Positions 56,178 to 64,000 of a DNA stretch of 64,000 bases are shown piece by piece (within the stretch, counting starts at the first letter, position 1; every line of letters starts with the position of its first letter). The notes under the pieces are model-generated. The model worked only from the letters and a program-made list of their open reading frames with translations, did no database searches and was not told the DNA's origin. Position numbers and translations under genes: made by a program. Where the stretch lies: positions 387,630-451,629 of the forward strand of contig NZ_CP040602.1 in the NCBI RefSeq assembly GCF_005885815.1. Direction: 5' to 3'. This DNA comes from Thiomicrorhabdus sediminis. Lineage in GTDB: Bacteria > Pseudomonadota > Gammaproteobacteria > Thiomicrospirales > Thiomicrospiraceae.

Positions 56178-58406
56178 GTGAATCAGCATACAATCAATTA
56201 TGAAGGAATCGAACAAAGAAGCGTTGCTGAGTTTACTGAAAAAGCCTATTTGGATTATGCGATGTACGTCATCCTTGATCGTGCCTTGCCGCATATTGGA
56301 GACGGTCTTAAACCGGTACAGCGCCGCATTATCTATGCGATGTCCGAACTTGGCTTGAAAGCCAGTGCCAAATACAAAAAATCCGCACGTACCGTCGGGG
56401 ACGTATTAGGTAAATTTCATCCGCATGGTGACAGTGCTTGTTATGAAGCCATGGTGTTGATGGCGCAAGATTTCTCGTTCCGCTACCCCTTGGTAGACGG
56501 GCAAGGTAACTGGGGGTCGATGGATGACCCGAAATCCTTTGCCGCGATGCGTTACACCGAAGCCAAGCTTTCAAAATTCAGCCAATTATTGCTTGAAGAA
56601 ATCGGCCAGGGAACGGTTGATTGGACACCAAACTTTGACGGTTCTTTGGATGAACCGCTTGTGTTACCGGCACGTGTGCCTCATGTGTTATTGAATGGTA
56701 CCTCGGGGATTGCCGTAGGTATGGCTACCGATATCCCTCCCCATAATCTTGCCGAACTGGTTAATGCCTGTATCGCACTGTTGGAAAAACCGAGCACTTC
56801 AATTGAAGAGTTGATGGCGCATCTACCTGCACCGGATTATCCGAATAGTGCGCAGATCATTACCCCGAGAAGCGAATTGCTCAAACTTTATGAAACCGGT
56901 CACGGTTCGATTCGTCAGCGTGCGAGCTATGTGGTGGAAGATGGCGTCAATGTCGTTATCGAAGCCTTGCCATATCAGGTAAGCGGTGCCAAGGTTCTTG
57001 AGCAGATCGCTTCACAGATGCGCGCCAAAAAATTGCCTATGGTGGTCGATTTGCGTGATGAATCAGACCATGAAAATGCGGTGAGATTTGTGATTGAGAT
57101 GCGCTCCAAACGAGTCGACATCGATACCGCCATGCTTCACCTGTTCGCGACTACCGATCTGGAAAAAAGTTACCGCGCCAATTTCAATGTCATCGGTTTG
57201 AACGGCCGTCCGCAAGTGAAAAACCTGAAGATGATGCTTGCCGAATGGCTGAGCTATCGTTTGCAAACGGTTCGCCGCCGATTGCAGTATCGATTAGACA
57301 AGGTCAATGCGCGTTTGCATATTTTGGACGGTATGCTGATCGCTTTTTTGAATATCGATGAAGTTATCGCCATTATCCGTGAAGAAGACAAGCCCAAGCC
57401 TGCTTTAATGGAGCGTTTCGGTCTCACCGATATCCAAGCCGAAGCGGTCTTGGAACTGAAATTAAGACATTTGGCGCGTCTCGAAGAGATGAAAATCCGT
57501 ACCGAGCAGGCCGAGCTTGAAGCCGAGCGTAAGAAGCTTGAATTGACGCTGAGTAGTGAAGCTCGCATGAAGACGTTGGTGAAAAAAGAGTTGCTGGCCG
57601 ATGCGCAAACATTCGGTGATGAGCGAAAATCACCATTGATCGAAGGGCGTTCGGCGCAGGCGTTAAGCGAGCAGGATCTATTGCCGTCGGAAGCGGTAAC
57701 GGTCGTGCTGTCAGAAAACGGCTGGATTCGCGCCGCCAAAGGTTTGGATGTGGATGGCGAATCTTTAGGTTATAAATCCGGTGATAAATTCTGCCATCAA
57801 GCTTCTGGGCAGAGTCGTCAAATGTCGGTGTTCCTCGATTCCACCGGACGCAGTTATTCGCTGCCGGCGCATAGTTTGCCGTCGGCACGTTCTCATGGCG
57901 AACCCTTGACTGGACGCTTGAACCCACCGGCAGGCAGTCGCTTTACTCATGTGTTAATGGGTAATCCGGATGAAAAAGTGATTATGGCTTCAAGTGCCGG
58001 TTATGGCTTTATTACCCAGCTGGAAAGTCTCTATGCGAAAAACAAAGCCGGTAAAAGCAGTATTACTTTACCAAAAGGCAGCGAGATTCTGACACCTGCT
58101 CTGGTGAAAGCGGGACAGTGGGTCGTGGTGGTGACCAGTGAACCAAGAATGTTGGTATTTGTTGCCGAAGAGTTGCCGGAATTGGCCAAGGGCAAAGGCA
58201 ATAAATTGATTCAGTTGCCTAAGGGCGATAAGGTGTGTGCGGTATTTGCATTTGATGCCGGGCAAAAACTGTCATTGAATACCGCCAAATATGAAAAGGT
58301 ATTTGGCCCTACCGCAATTGAAGAGGCATTTGCCAATCGAGCCAAAAAAGGCGTGGTCTTGCCGCGTACTCTAAAAAAGGTCACTCATATTCGTATTGCA
58401 GAATAA
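56178..58406 (+). CDS. parC: DNA topoisomerase IV subunit A
   Basis: DNA-cleaving subunit. It has 742 residues starting at GTG 56178 with GGGAGAGAAT before it. The catalytic tyrosine is in [11 protein letters not shown]. The quinolone-determining region is [14 protein letters not shown], which has the Ser expected for a sensitive enzyme (HPHGDS). The C-terminal beta-propeller lacks the GyrA box, supporting ParC over GyrA. Confidence 0.97.
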   Translation: MNQHTINYEGIEQRSVAEFTEKAYLDYAMYVILDRALPHIGDGLKPVQRRIIYAMSELGLKASAKYKKSARTVGDVLGKFHPHGDSACYEAMVLMAQDFSFRYPLVDGQGNWGSMDDPKSFAAMRYTEAKLSKFSQLLLEEIGQGTVDWTPNFDGSLDEPLVLPARVPHVLLNGTSGIAVGMATDIPPHNLAELVNACIALLEKPSTSIEELMAHLPAPDYPNSAQIITPRSELLKLYETGHGSIRQRASYVVEDGVNVVIEALPYQVSGAKVLEQIASQMRAKKLPMVVDLRDESDHENAVRFVIEMRSKRVDIDTAMLHLFATTDLEKSYRANFNVIGLNGRPQVKNLKMMLAEWLSYRLQTVRRRLQYRLDKVNARLHILDGMLIAFLNIDEVIAIIREEDKPKPALMERFGLTDIQAEAVLELKLRHLARLEEMKIRTEQAELEAERKKLELTLSSEARMKTLVKKELLADAQTFGDERKSPLIEGRSAQALSEQDLLPSEAVTVVLSENGWIRAAKGLDVDGESLGYKSGDKFCHQASGQSRQMSVFLDSTGRSYSLPAHSLPSARSHGEPLTGRLNPPAGSRFTHVLMGNPDEKVIMASSAGYGFITQLESLYAKNKAGKSSITLPKGSEILTPALVKAGQWVVVVTSEPRMLVFVAEELPELAKGKGNKLIQLPKGDKVCAVFAFDAGQKLSLNTAKYEKVFGPTAIEEAFANRAKKGVVLPRTLKKVTHIRIAE

Positions 58407-58620
58407 GCGTGGCCCACACCAGCTGACACTAAAAGTTAAGGAGCTTTGTTTTTGGTATAGCAATTGCTTAAAGGTGTTTGGTTCAGTTTGTGTGCATTTT
58501 TTGACAGTAACCTATAAAGTCCTGCCGCAGCTGTAACTCAATATTCTAAAAGCCCGTTGACAGAGCCTTAACGGAATTAAGCACCTAAAGATGAAAAAAT
58601 TATAGAGTGTAAATGATTGT
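58407..58620. other. Spacer between parC and motA
   Basis: No gene recognised; no sigma-28 consensus promoter found by eye. A putative TAAA element at 58516 lacks the matching GCCGATAA. Confidence 0.4.
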
Positions 58621-59460
58621 ATGATTGCTAAGCCGATTGCTATTCTTGTGATTACATTAAGCTTCTTTGGCGGCTTTGTGTTAATGGGGGGGAGCCTCTG
58701 GTCACTATTCCATCCTTCCGAGCTGGTCGTTATTCTCGGTTTGGCTTTGGGGACTTTTCTCGCCTCGACGCCAATGTATATTTGGGGGCGTTCATTCAAA
58801 GCGCTGGGTCGCTATTTTGCCGGTGATCGTGTCACTAAAAAACTTTACCAACAAACCTTGGAGCTGCTTGAAGAACTGGCTCGATTATCTCGGGCGCAAG
58901 GGGTTTTGGCGCTGGAAAAGCATATTGTCAGCCCTGAAAATAGCAGTATTTTTGCCAGTTATCCTGCGGTGATGAAGCACAGTGATTTAAAGAAGTTCAT
59001 TATCGATAACTTCAGTTACCTGTTATTGAATCCACCGCAAAGTCAAAATTTCGAACATCATCTGGAAAACCAGATTTACGATATCACCGACTCGATGAGC
59101 GAAGTACCGAAGGCAATCGGCAAGGTCTCCGACTGGCTGCCGGGCTTTGGTATTGTTGCCGCGGTTCTTGGGGTTATCTTGACTATGGAGCTGTTGGGCG
59201 GTGAAATGGATGTGGCAAAAATTGGTACGGCAATCGGTGCCGCACTGGTGGGAACCTTGACCGGTGTATTTTTCGCCTTTGCCGTTTTGGCACCATTTGT
59301 TCATTCATTGGAGGTCATGATTCGTCAGGATAGAGCGGTATTGGAGATGACGGCATCGTTTTTATCAGCTTACGCTAATGGTGTTTCGCCAAACTTGGCG
59401 GTTGAGATCGGGCGCCAGCGAGTGCCTCCAGAATTTGAAGTTCCACGTGAAGCGCCGTAA
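58621..59460 (+). CDS. motA: Flagellar motor stator protein MotA
   Basis: It has 279 residues with four membrane helices (about 5-25, 32-55, 165-190, 200-225). The final pair carries LPGFGIVAAVLGVILTMELLGG and GTAIGAALVGTLTGVFFAFAVLAP, the usual MotA block with charged cytoplasmic loop between. The start ATG 58621 has no good ribosome site. Followed 37 bp later by motB. This pair, with its intact aspartate, is the likely main stator. Confidence 0.94.
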   Translation: MIAKPIAILVITLSFFGGFVLMGGSLWSLFHPSELVVILGLALGTFLASTPMYIWGRSFKALGRYFAGDRVTKKLYQQTLELLEELARLSRAQGVLALEKHIVSPENSSIFASYPAVMKHSDLKKFIIDNFSYLLLNPPQSQNFEHHLENQIYDITDSMSEVPKAIGKVSDWLPGFGIVAAVLGVILTMELLGGEMDVAKIGTAIGAALVGTLTGVFFAFAVLAPFVHSLEVMIRQDRAVLEMTASFLSAYANGVSPNLAVEIGRQRVPPEFEVPREAP

Positions 59461-59497
59461 TAGCGGTGCTTTGGGTTGTTAAAGGGTAGATAGTTAG

Positions 59498-60217
59498 ATG
59501 TCACGACGTCGAGGCCATGATGAAGGGGGATCCCATGGAGGTTCCTGGAAGATTGCCCTTGCCGATTTGATGACCGTTTTGATGGTTTTCTTTTTGGTAA
59601 TGTGGCTGACTTCTATCGTCGATCCGAAAGATAGAGAGGCGTTTATCAATAGTGTGATGGGAGAGCCTCCGATGGGAGCGGAGATTCAAGACGACCAATT
59701 ATTGCCGCCGCAGAAAGAATTGATTCAGCTCGATTTGAAACCGCCTGCTTCAGAAGAGGAGATCAGAAAGACGCTGGATAATGTCAACCCGAAAGATATT
59801 ACCATCGAAGATACCGAAGACTATACCCGCATTACTCTGCGTTCCGATAGCTTCTTTGAAAGTGGGCGAGCCACCATTAGCGATAAAACCCGCGAGACTT
59901 TGGAAAACCTTGGCGAGACCTTGGCGGGGCGCAATCAACCGATCAGTATTACCGGTTATACCGATAATGTGCCGATCAGTAACTTCCAATTTCCATCCAA
60001 CTGGGAGCTGTCCGCATCGCGCTCAGCAACGGTAGCGCGTACCTTTATCTATATGGGGGTGGCGCAGCAGTTATTAACCATTCAAGGGCGTGCGGATAAT
60101 AACCCGGTGGCATCCAATGCGACCGGCTACGGGCGTTCTTTAAACCGCCGGGTTATTATTGAGGTGGATAAGCGTCCGGAAAACGCCATTGATCTATTGG
60201 ATCTTGGTATTCAGTAG
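59498..60217 (+). CDS. motB: Flagellar motor stator protein MotB
   Basis: It has 239 residues. The membrane helix at about 17-38 carries the essential Asp23 in SWKIALADLMTVLMVFFLVM. The plug or linker region follows, and the OmpA domain shows ISITGYTDNVPI and GRSLNRRVIIEVDKRP. Compare with the two MotB-like proteins at 41.7-43.1 kb, one of which lacks this Asp. Confidence 0.95.
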   Translation: MSRRRGHDEGGSHGGSWKIALADLMTVLMVFFLVMWLTSIVDPKDREAFINSVMGEPPMGAEIQDDQLLPPQKELIQLDLKPPASEEEIRKTLDNVNPKDITIEDTEDYTRITLRSDSFFESGRATISDKTRETLENLGETLAGRNQPISITGYTDNVPISNFQFPSNWELSASRSATVARTFIYMGVAQQLLTIQGRADNNPVASNATGYGRSLNRRVIIEVDKRPENAIDLLDLGIQ

Positions 60218-60236
60218 TGCTATTAAAAGCCGATGA

Positions 60237-61013
60237 TCAGTCAGGCTTGCCGCACAGTTGACATGAGCTATCGGCTTTCAGGTTGAGGGTGCGAATCATC
60301 ATGGTGTAACCGTCAATAATCATCAGTTTGCCGTGTAAAACCGGCAAGTTCAATAATGCCTTAATCGCTTCAACCGCTTGCATCGAACCGACCATACCGA
60401 CCATCGGTGCCAGAACACCGTTCTGAGAGCAGTTTAATACCTGTCCCGAATCTTCCTTATAAAGACATTGATAGCAAGGGCCGTGATCTTTGCGGAAATC
60501 ATAGGTCGATAGTTGCCCTTCCCAGCGAATGGCTGCGCCGGAAACCAGCGGTTTTTTGCTTTGGTAGCAAGCTCGATTGAGGGCAAAGCGTGAATCGAAA
60601 TTATCGGTACAGTCGAGGACAACATCTGCTTGGGCGACCAGTGCAGTGATTTCCGTTTCGCTCAGTTGTCTAGCATAGGTATCGATTTGAATATGGCGAT
60701 TCAGTTCCATCAGGTTTTGTTTCGCTGAGGCCACCTTATCATCACCGACATTGTTTTCTTTATGGACAATTTGGCGTTGTAGGTTGGAATCGTCAACCTG
60801 ATCAAAATCAACCAATGAGAGTTTGCCGACGCCGGCGGCGGCCAGATAAAGCGCGGCCGGTGATCCCAAACCACCCAAGCCGAATATCACAGCATGCGAT
60901 TGAGCAAGCTTCAATTGACCATCATAATCAATTTCCGGCATTAATATCTGACGGCTATAACGTGACATTTCGTCATTGTTAAGTTCGCTTTTGACTGTAT
61001 TTGACTGACTCAT
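60237..61013 (-). CDS. MoeB/ThiF-type adenylyltransferase
   Basis: Activates the C-terminus of a ubiquitin-like sulfur carrier (MoaD or ThiS). It has 258 residues from ATG 61013 (MSQSNTVKSELNNDEMSRYSRQILMPEI), just after the prmC stop; an in-frame ATG at 61034 lies inside prmC. The nucleotide site is VIFGLGGLGSPAALYLAAAG. Zinc cysteine pairs are GPCYQC and CQLC. Position after prfA-prmC supports a MoeB-like naming, as in many gammaproteobacteria. Confidence 0.93.
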   Translation of the reverse strand: MSQSNTVKSELNNDEMSRYSRQILMPEIDYDGQLKLAQSHAVIFGLGGLGSPAALYLAAAGVGKLSLVDFDQVDDSNLQRQIVHKENNVGDDKVASAKQNLMELNRHIQIDTYARQLSETEITALVAQADVVLDCTDNFDSRFALNRACYQSKKPLVSGAAIRWEGQLSTYDFRKDHGPCYQCLYKEDSGQVLNCSQNGVLAPMVGMVGSMQAVEAIKALLNLPVLHGKLMIIDGYTMMIRTLNLKADSSCQLCGKPD

Positions 61014-61014
61014 A

Positions 61015-61878
61015 TTATTGCCCGTATTGTGCAAGACTGATTCTGGGGTTATCTGCTAGGTCTTTTATTAAGCGGTAATTTTTAAAGCCGTACTGGCTGA
61101 AAAGTTGTGCCACCGATTCTGCTTGATTATAACCGTGTTCCAATAATAGCCAAGCGCCGCTTTTCAGATAGTCGCGCGACTGGTTGATAATCCATGCAAT
61201 ATCTTCCAGACCCGATTGGCCGGATGTTAAAGCGCTCAAAGGTTCGAATTGGACGTCGCCCTGTTTCAGGTGTTGATCATTGTCTTCAATATAAGGCGGG
61301 TTACTGACAATCATATCGAAGCGCTGCGCTCGCAAGGCGCTGAACCAATCGCTTTGTAAAACTTCTATCGGCAAATCCAGCTGTTTGGCGTTTGTCATAG
61401 CAAGCTGTACCGCTTCAGCTTGGAAATCAAGTGCGCTGACCTGGATATCAGGTCGTTCCATTTTGATTGCCAGTGCGATAGCGCCGGTACCGGTACCCAT
61501 ATCAAGAAGTTTGATGGATTCTGCTGAAGGGGTAGGCAATAGTGAGAGAGCCGTTTCCACCAGAATCTCGGTATCGGCACGCGGTATCAAGGTGGACGGG
61601 CTGACTTTAAGCGGTAGTCCCCAGAACTCTTTGTAGCCCAATAGATAGGCGATGGGTTGATGTTGCATACGTTGCTGAAGCAGGGCTTCGAATTGCTTCA
61701 GCTGGTCAGCTTCAATAAGTTTTTCCGGCCAAGTAAAAATAAAGCTGCGTGGTTTGTCGAGAATGTGGCATAACAGCAGTTCAGCATCGAGTTTGGGCGA
61801 GTCATCTACGCCTGCCTGGCTCAGGCGTTGGCTGGCCGAATGCAATAACTCAGCAATAGTGATGTTTGACTCGCTCAT
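61015..61878 (-). CDS. prmC: Release-factor glutamine methyltransferase
   Basis: Methylates the Gln of the GGQ motif in RF1 and RF2. It has 287 residues. The SAM motif is LLDMGTGTGAIAL at about 124-136 and the catalytic NPPY is in IVSNPPYIED at 193-196. It lies 23 bp downstream of prfA, its substrate's gene. Confidence 0.97.
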   Translation of the reverse strand: MSESNITIAELLHSASQRLSQAGVDDSPKLDAELLLCHILDKPRSFIFTWPEKLIEADQLKQFEALLQQRMQHQPIAYLLGYKEFWGLPLKVSPSTLIPRADTEILVETALSLLPTPSAESIKLLDMGTGTGAIALAIKMERPDIQVSALDFQAEAVQLAMTNAKQLDLPIEVLQSDWFSALRAQRFDMIVSNPPYIEDNDQHLKQGDVQFEPLSALTSGQSGLEDIAWIINQSRDYLKSGAWLLLEHGYNQAESVAQLFSQYGFKNYRLIKDLADNPRISLAQYGQ

Positions 61879-61901
61879 GGCTTCAGCGCCTATTAAAGGG
61901 A

Positions 61902-62987
61902 TTAATTATTGCTTAATTCGGCAAGCTGTTCCGCTTGGTGTTCCTGAACCAATGGTCCGACAACTTGTTCCAGTGAGCCGTTCATCACTTCATCAAGCTT
62001 GTATAAAGTCAGGTTGATACGGTGATCGGTCACACGTCCTTGCGGATAGTTATAGGTGCGGATACGGTCGGAGCGATCCCCGGTTCCGACCAGGCTCTTA
62101 CGCTCCTGAGCGATCTCATTGGCGTGCACCTGTTCACGCGCATCCATGATTCTTGCCGCCAGCAAAGACATGGCGCGTGCACGGTTCTTATGCTGAGAGC
62201 GCTCATCCTGACACTCGACCACGGTACCGGTTGGAATATGGGTGATACGGATCGCCGAGTCGGTTTTGTTTACGTGCTGACCACCGGCGCCTGAGGCACG
62301 GAAAGTGTCGACTTTCAAGTCGGCCGGGTTCAATTCAATCTGTTCGACTTCCGGGGCTTCCGCCATAATCACCACGGTTGCCGCAGAAGTATGCACTCGG
62401 CCCTGGGTTTCGGTGGCCGGAACTCGCTGGACACGGTGTGCACCGGATTCGAATTTCAATTGGGAATAGGCGCCGTTACCGATAATGCGGGCGATAATCT
62501 CTTTATAACCGCCGTGCTCACCTTCGTTTGAGTTGATGACTTCAACCTGCCAACGCATTTTCTCGGCAAAACGGCTATACATCTTGAATAGATCGCCGGC
62601 AAAAATCGCAGCTTCGTCACCACCGGTTCCGGCACGGATCTCCAAAAAGATGTTGGCATCATCCTTAGGGTCTTTCGGCAGCAGCATCTTTTGCAGATCC
62701 ATTTCGTATTCTTCAAGTTGAGAATTCAGTTCAGGCAGTTCCTCTTGAGCCATCTCCTTTAGCTCAGGATCGCCGGACGCGAGCATCTCTTTGGCTTCAT
62801 TGATGTCGTCAAGCGTGCTGGTATAGGCGCTGAAAGTTTCCACCACCGGAGTCAGCTGGGCGTGCTCTTTGGTCAGGGCGGTGAATTTCTTTTGGTCGGA
62901 CATAATGTCCGGATCGGAAATCAAAGCATTGACTTCATCTAAGCGGTCTATCAAATGTTCTAGTTTTGTACGGATTGAATCTTTCAC
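61902..62987 (-). CDS. prfA: Peptide chain release factor 1
   Basis: Terminates translation at UAA and UAG. It has 361 residues. The PxT codon-reading motif is PAT at 190-192, and the GGQ hydrolysis motif is at 235-237 in [11 protein letters not shown]. Upstream of prmC and moeB-like gene; downstream of hemA, the standard order hemA-prfA-prmC. Confidence 0.98.
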   Translation of the reverse strand: MKDSIRTKLEHLIDRLDEVNALISDPDIMSDQKKFTALTKEHAQLTPVVETFSAYTSTLDDINEAKEMLASGDPELKEMAQEELPELNSQLEEYEMDLQKMLLPKDPKDDANIFLEIRAGTGGDEAAIFAGDLFKMYSRFAEKMRWQVEVINSNEGEHGGYKEIIARIIGNGAYSQLKFESGAHRVQRVPATETQGRVHTSAATVVIMAEAPEVEQIELNPADLKVDTFRASGAGGQHVNKTDSAIRITHIPTGTVVECQDERSQHKNRARAMSLLAARIMDAREQVHANEIAQERKSLVGTGDRSDRIRTYNYPQGRVTDHRINLTLYKLDEVMNGSLEQVVGPLVQEHQAEQLAELSNN

Positions 62988-63053
62988 GGTGTTTCTCGAA
63001 TTTCGATTGATATAGGGTGTTAGCGGCTATCGATTAGGATGCGATTAAGCTAG

Positions 63054-64000
63054 CTAAGACTCGGCGGCAGGGCCGTTTTCAGAATGATGTTCACTGCGTT
63101 TTTCGTGCATTTCATCGCAAATAAGCAGGGTTTTTGCCGCATCGATAAGGGCTTGATCGCCCTGTAGGCCGGCATGGTTAAGCTGTTTGCTTGGCGCATG
63201 AATCAAGCGGTTGGTCAGTTGATTGGCTAGGCGTTTGATGATTTCTTCGCCATCAACACCTTGTTCAAGCTGGTGTAGCGCGTGCTCCAGTGCGTGTTGT
63301 TTGATATCCATCGCTTGTTGGCGATACTGCTGAATCAGAGGTTTGCTCTGTTGTTCGGCCTGTTGCTGAGCCAAAAAGTGTTCGGCTTGCATATTGATGA
63401 TTTTTTCAGCTTCCAGCGCGGCATTTTGTCGAGACTGTTTGTTGCTGGCGATAATCTCTTGCAGGTCATCAACCGTATAGAGGTAAACATTGTCCAGATC
63501 ACCGACAGTGGCTTCAATATCTCGTGGTACGGCGATATCGACCATAAACATCGGACTATTTTTACGCTGTTTAATCGCGGCTTCGACACTGGTTTTATTC
63601 AAAATGGCGTGAGGGCTACCGGTAGAGCCGATGACAATGTCCGCTTCATGCAGGTGCTTGTCGATTTCATTTAATTGGATGCCGTAACCGGAAACTTCTT
63701 CAGCCAATTTATGGGCGCGCTCAAAAGTACGGTTGGCGATAATGATATTGCCGATATGACTTTCTTTTAAATGGCGCGCCACCAGCTCAATGGTTTCTCC
63801 GGCGCCTAAAAGCAGGGCGGTCTGTTCGGACAGGTCGCCAAAAAACTGTTTGGCTAATGACACAGCGGAAAACGCCACCGAAATCGGGCTGTTGCCGATA
63901 GCAGTATCGGTACGCACTTGTTTAACGGTTTTAAAGATATGCTGAAACAGCGGTTCCATTACATGATGGATGCTGGTGTTTTTGTGCGCCAGATTATAGG
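63054..64000 (-). CDS. hemA: Glutamyl-tRNA reductase (5' end beyond window)
   Basis: Reduces glutamyl-tRNA to glutamate-1-semialdehyde, the entry to tetrapyrrole synthesis. The visible part is the C-terminal about 315 residues: the NADPH-binding domain with LLLGAGETIELVARHL and IIANRTFERA, and a dimerisation helix at the end. The frame continues to base 64000 without a stop; the N-terminal catalytic domain, about 110-120 residues, lies outside. The internal ATG at 63959 is not a real start. Confidence 0.95.
   Translation of the reverse strand, partial: YNLAHKNTSIHHVMEPLFQHIFKTVKQVRTDTAIGNSPISVAFSAVSLAKQFFGDLSEQTALLLGAGETIELVARHLKESHIGNIIIANRTFERAHKLAEEVSGYGIQLNEIDKHLHEADIVIGSTGSPHAILNKTSVEAAIKQRKNSPMFMVDIAVPRDIEATVGDLDNVYLYTVDDLQEIIASNKQSRQNAALEAEKIINMQAEHFLAQQQAEQQSKPLIQQYRQQAMDIKQHALEHALHQLEQGVDGEEIIKRLANQLTNRLIHAPSKQLNHAGLQGDQALIDAAKTLLICDEMHEKRSEHHSENGPAAES

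Noticed and set aside
57424-57927. Minus-strand frame of 167 codons within parC
   Set aside because: Entirely inside parC, no start signal, and Arg/Pro-rich composition typical of a reverse-strand shadow.
58516-58545. Sigma-28 flagellar promoter upstream of motA
   Set aside because: A TAAA is present but the matching downstream GCCGATAA element is absent.

Overview
The window is a stretch of a gammaproteobacterial chromosome. It carries a form IA Rubisco with an alpha-carboxysome locus, a DabAB-type inorganic-carbon pump, ectoine synthesis genes, several chemoreceptors and stator genes. This combination fits a marine or hypersaline autotroph of the Thiomicrospira / Hydrogenovibrio / Thiomicrorhabdus group. 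That placement is an inference from gene content; there is no rRNA here to confirm it. No tRNA, rRNA, CRISPR array, insertion sequence or phage gene was recognised. Genes are tightly packed on both strands and many rho-independent terminators are easy to see.

Layout. 1-3.8 kb: dabB (cut by the window edge) and dabA, plus strand. 3.9-8.5 kb: ectA-ectB-ectC-ask-TPR protein, minus strand. 8.9-12.1 kb: patatin-like lipoprotein, an unrecognised gene, ispB. 12.5-15.6 kb: rplU-rpmA, obgE-proB. 15.7-18.3 kb: a chemoreceptor. 18.6-20.7 kb: groES-groEL behind a perfect CIRCE operator. 20.85-22.3 kb: a decayed diguanylate cyclase. 22.3-24.65 kb: a GST-like gene and msrPQ. 24.96-30.4 kb: cbbL-cbbS-csoS2-csoS1-csoS1-ferritin-like-PCD-like, closed by a terminator. 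30.6-33.3 kb: argC, erpA, citrate synthase. 33.4-36.3 kb: anmK, an M23 peptidase and a TusA-like gene. 36.5-39.5 kb: glyQS. 39.6-43.1 kb: gmhB, plsC and a three-gene MotA/MotB-like unit. 43.1-45.75 kb: a multi-pass chemoreceptor behind a Sco gene. 46-50.4 kb: ung, pdxH, parE and a secreted hydrolase. 50.5-54 kb: a frameshifted Aer-like receptor and two PilZ genes. 54-60.2 kb: selO, a metal-binding domain protein, parC, motAB. 60.2-64 kb: moeB-like gene, prmC, prfA and partial hemA.

How the genes fit together. DabAB would raise internal bicarbonate and the carboxysome would fix the carbon. The carboxysome operon has no csoSCA, csoS4A or csoS4B in the position where alpha-carboxysome operons normally carry them: only 74 bp separate csoS2 from csoS1. 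The shell vertices and the internal carbonic anhydrase must therefore be encoded elsewhere, or be replaced or absent. Ectoine genes point to osmotic stress. Three chemoreceptors, two stator loci, two PilZ genes and a dead GGDEF gene point to a motile, gradient-tracking lifestyle. The most unusual item after the carboxysome is the motor-like operon at 40.85-43.13 kb. One MotA-like protein is encoded with two different MotB-like proteins, and only one of these keeps the ion-binding aspartate.
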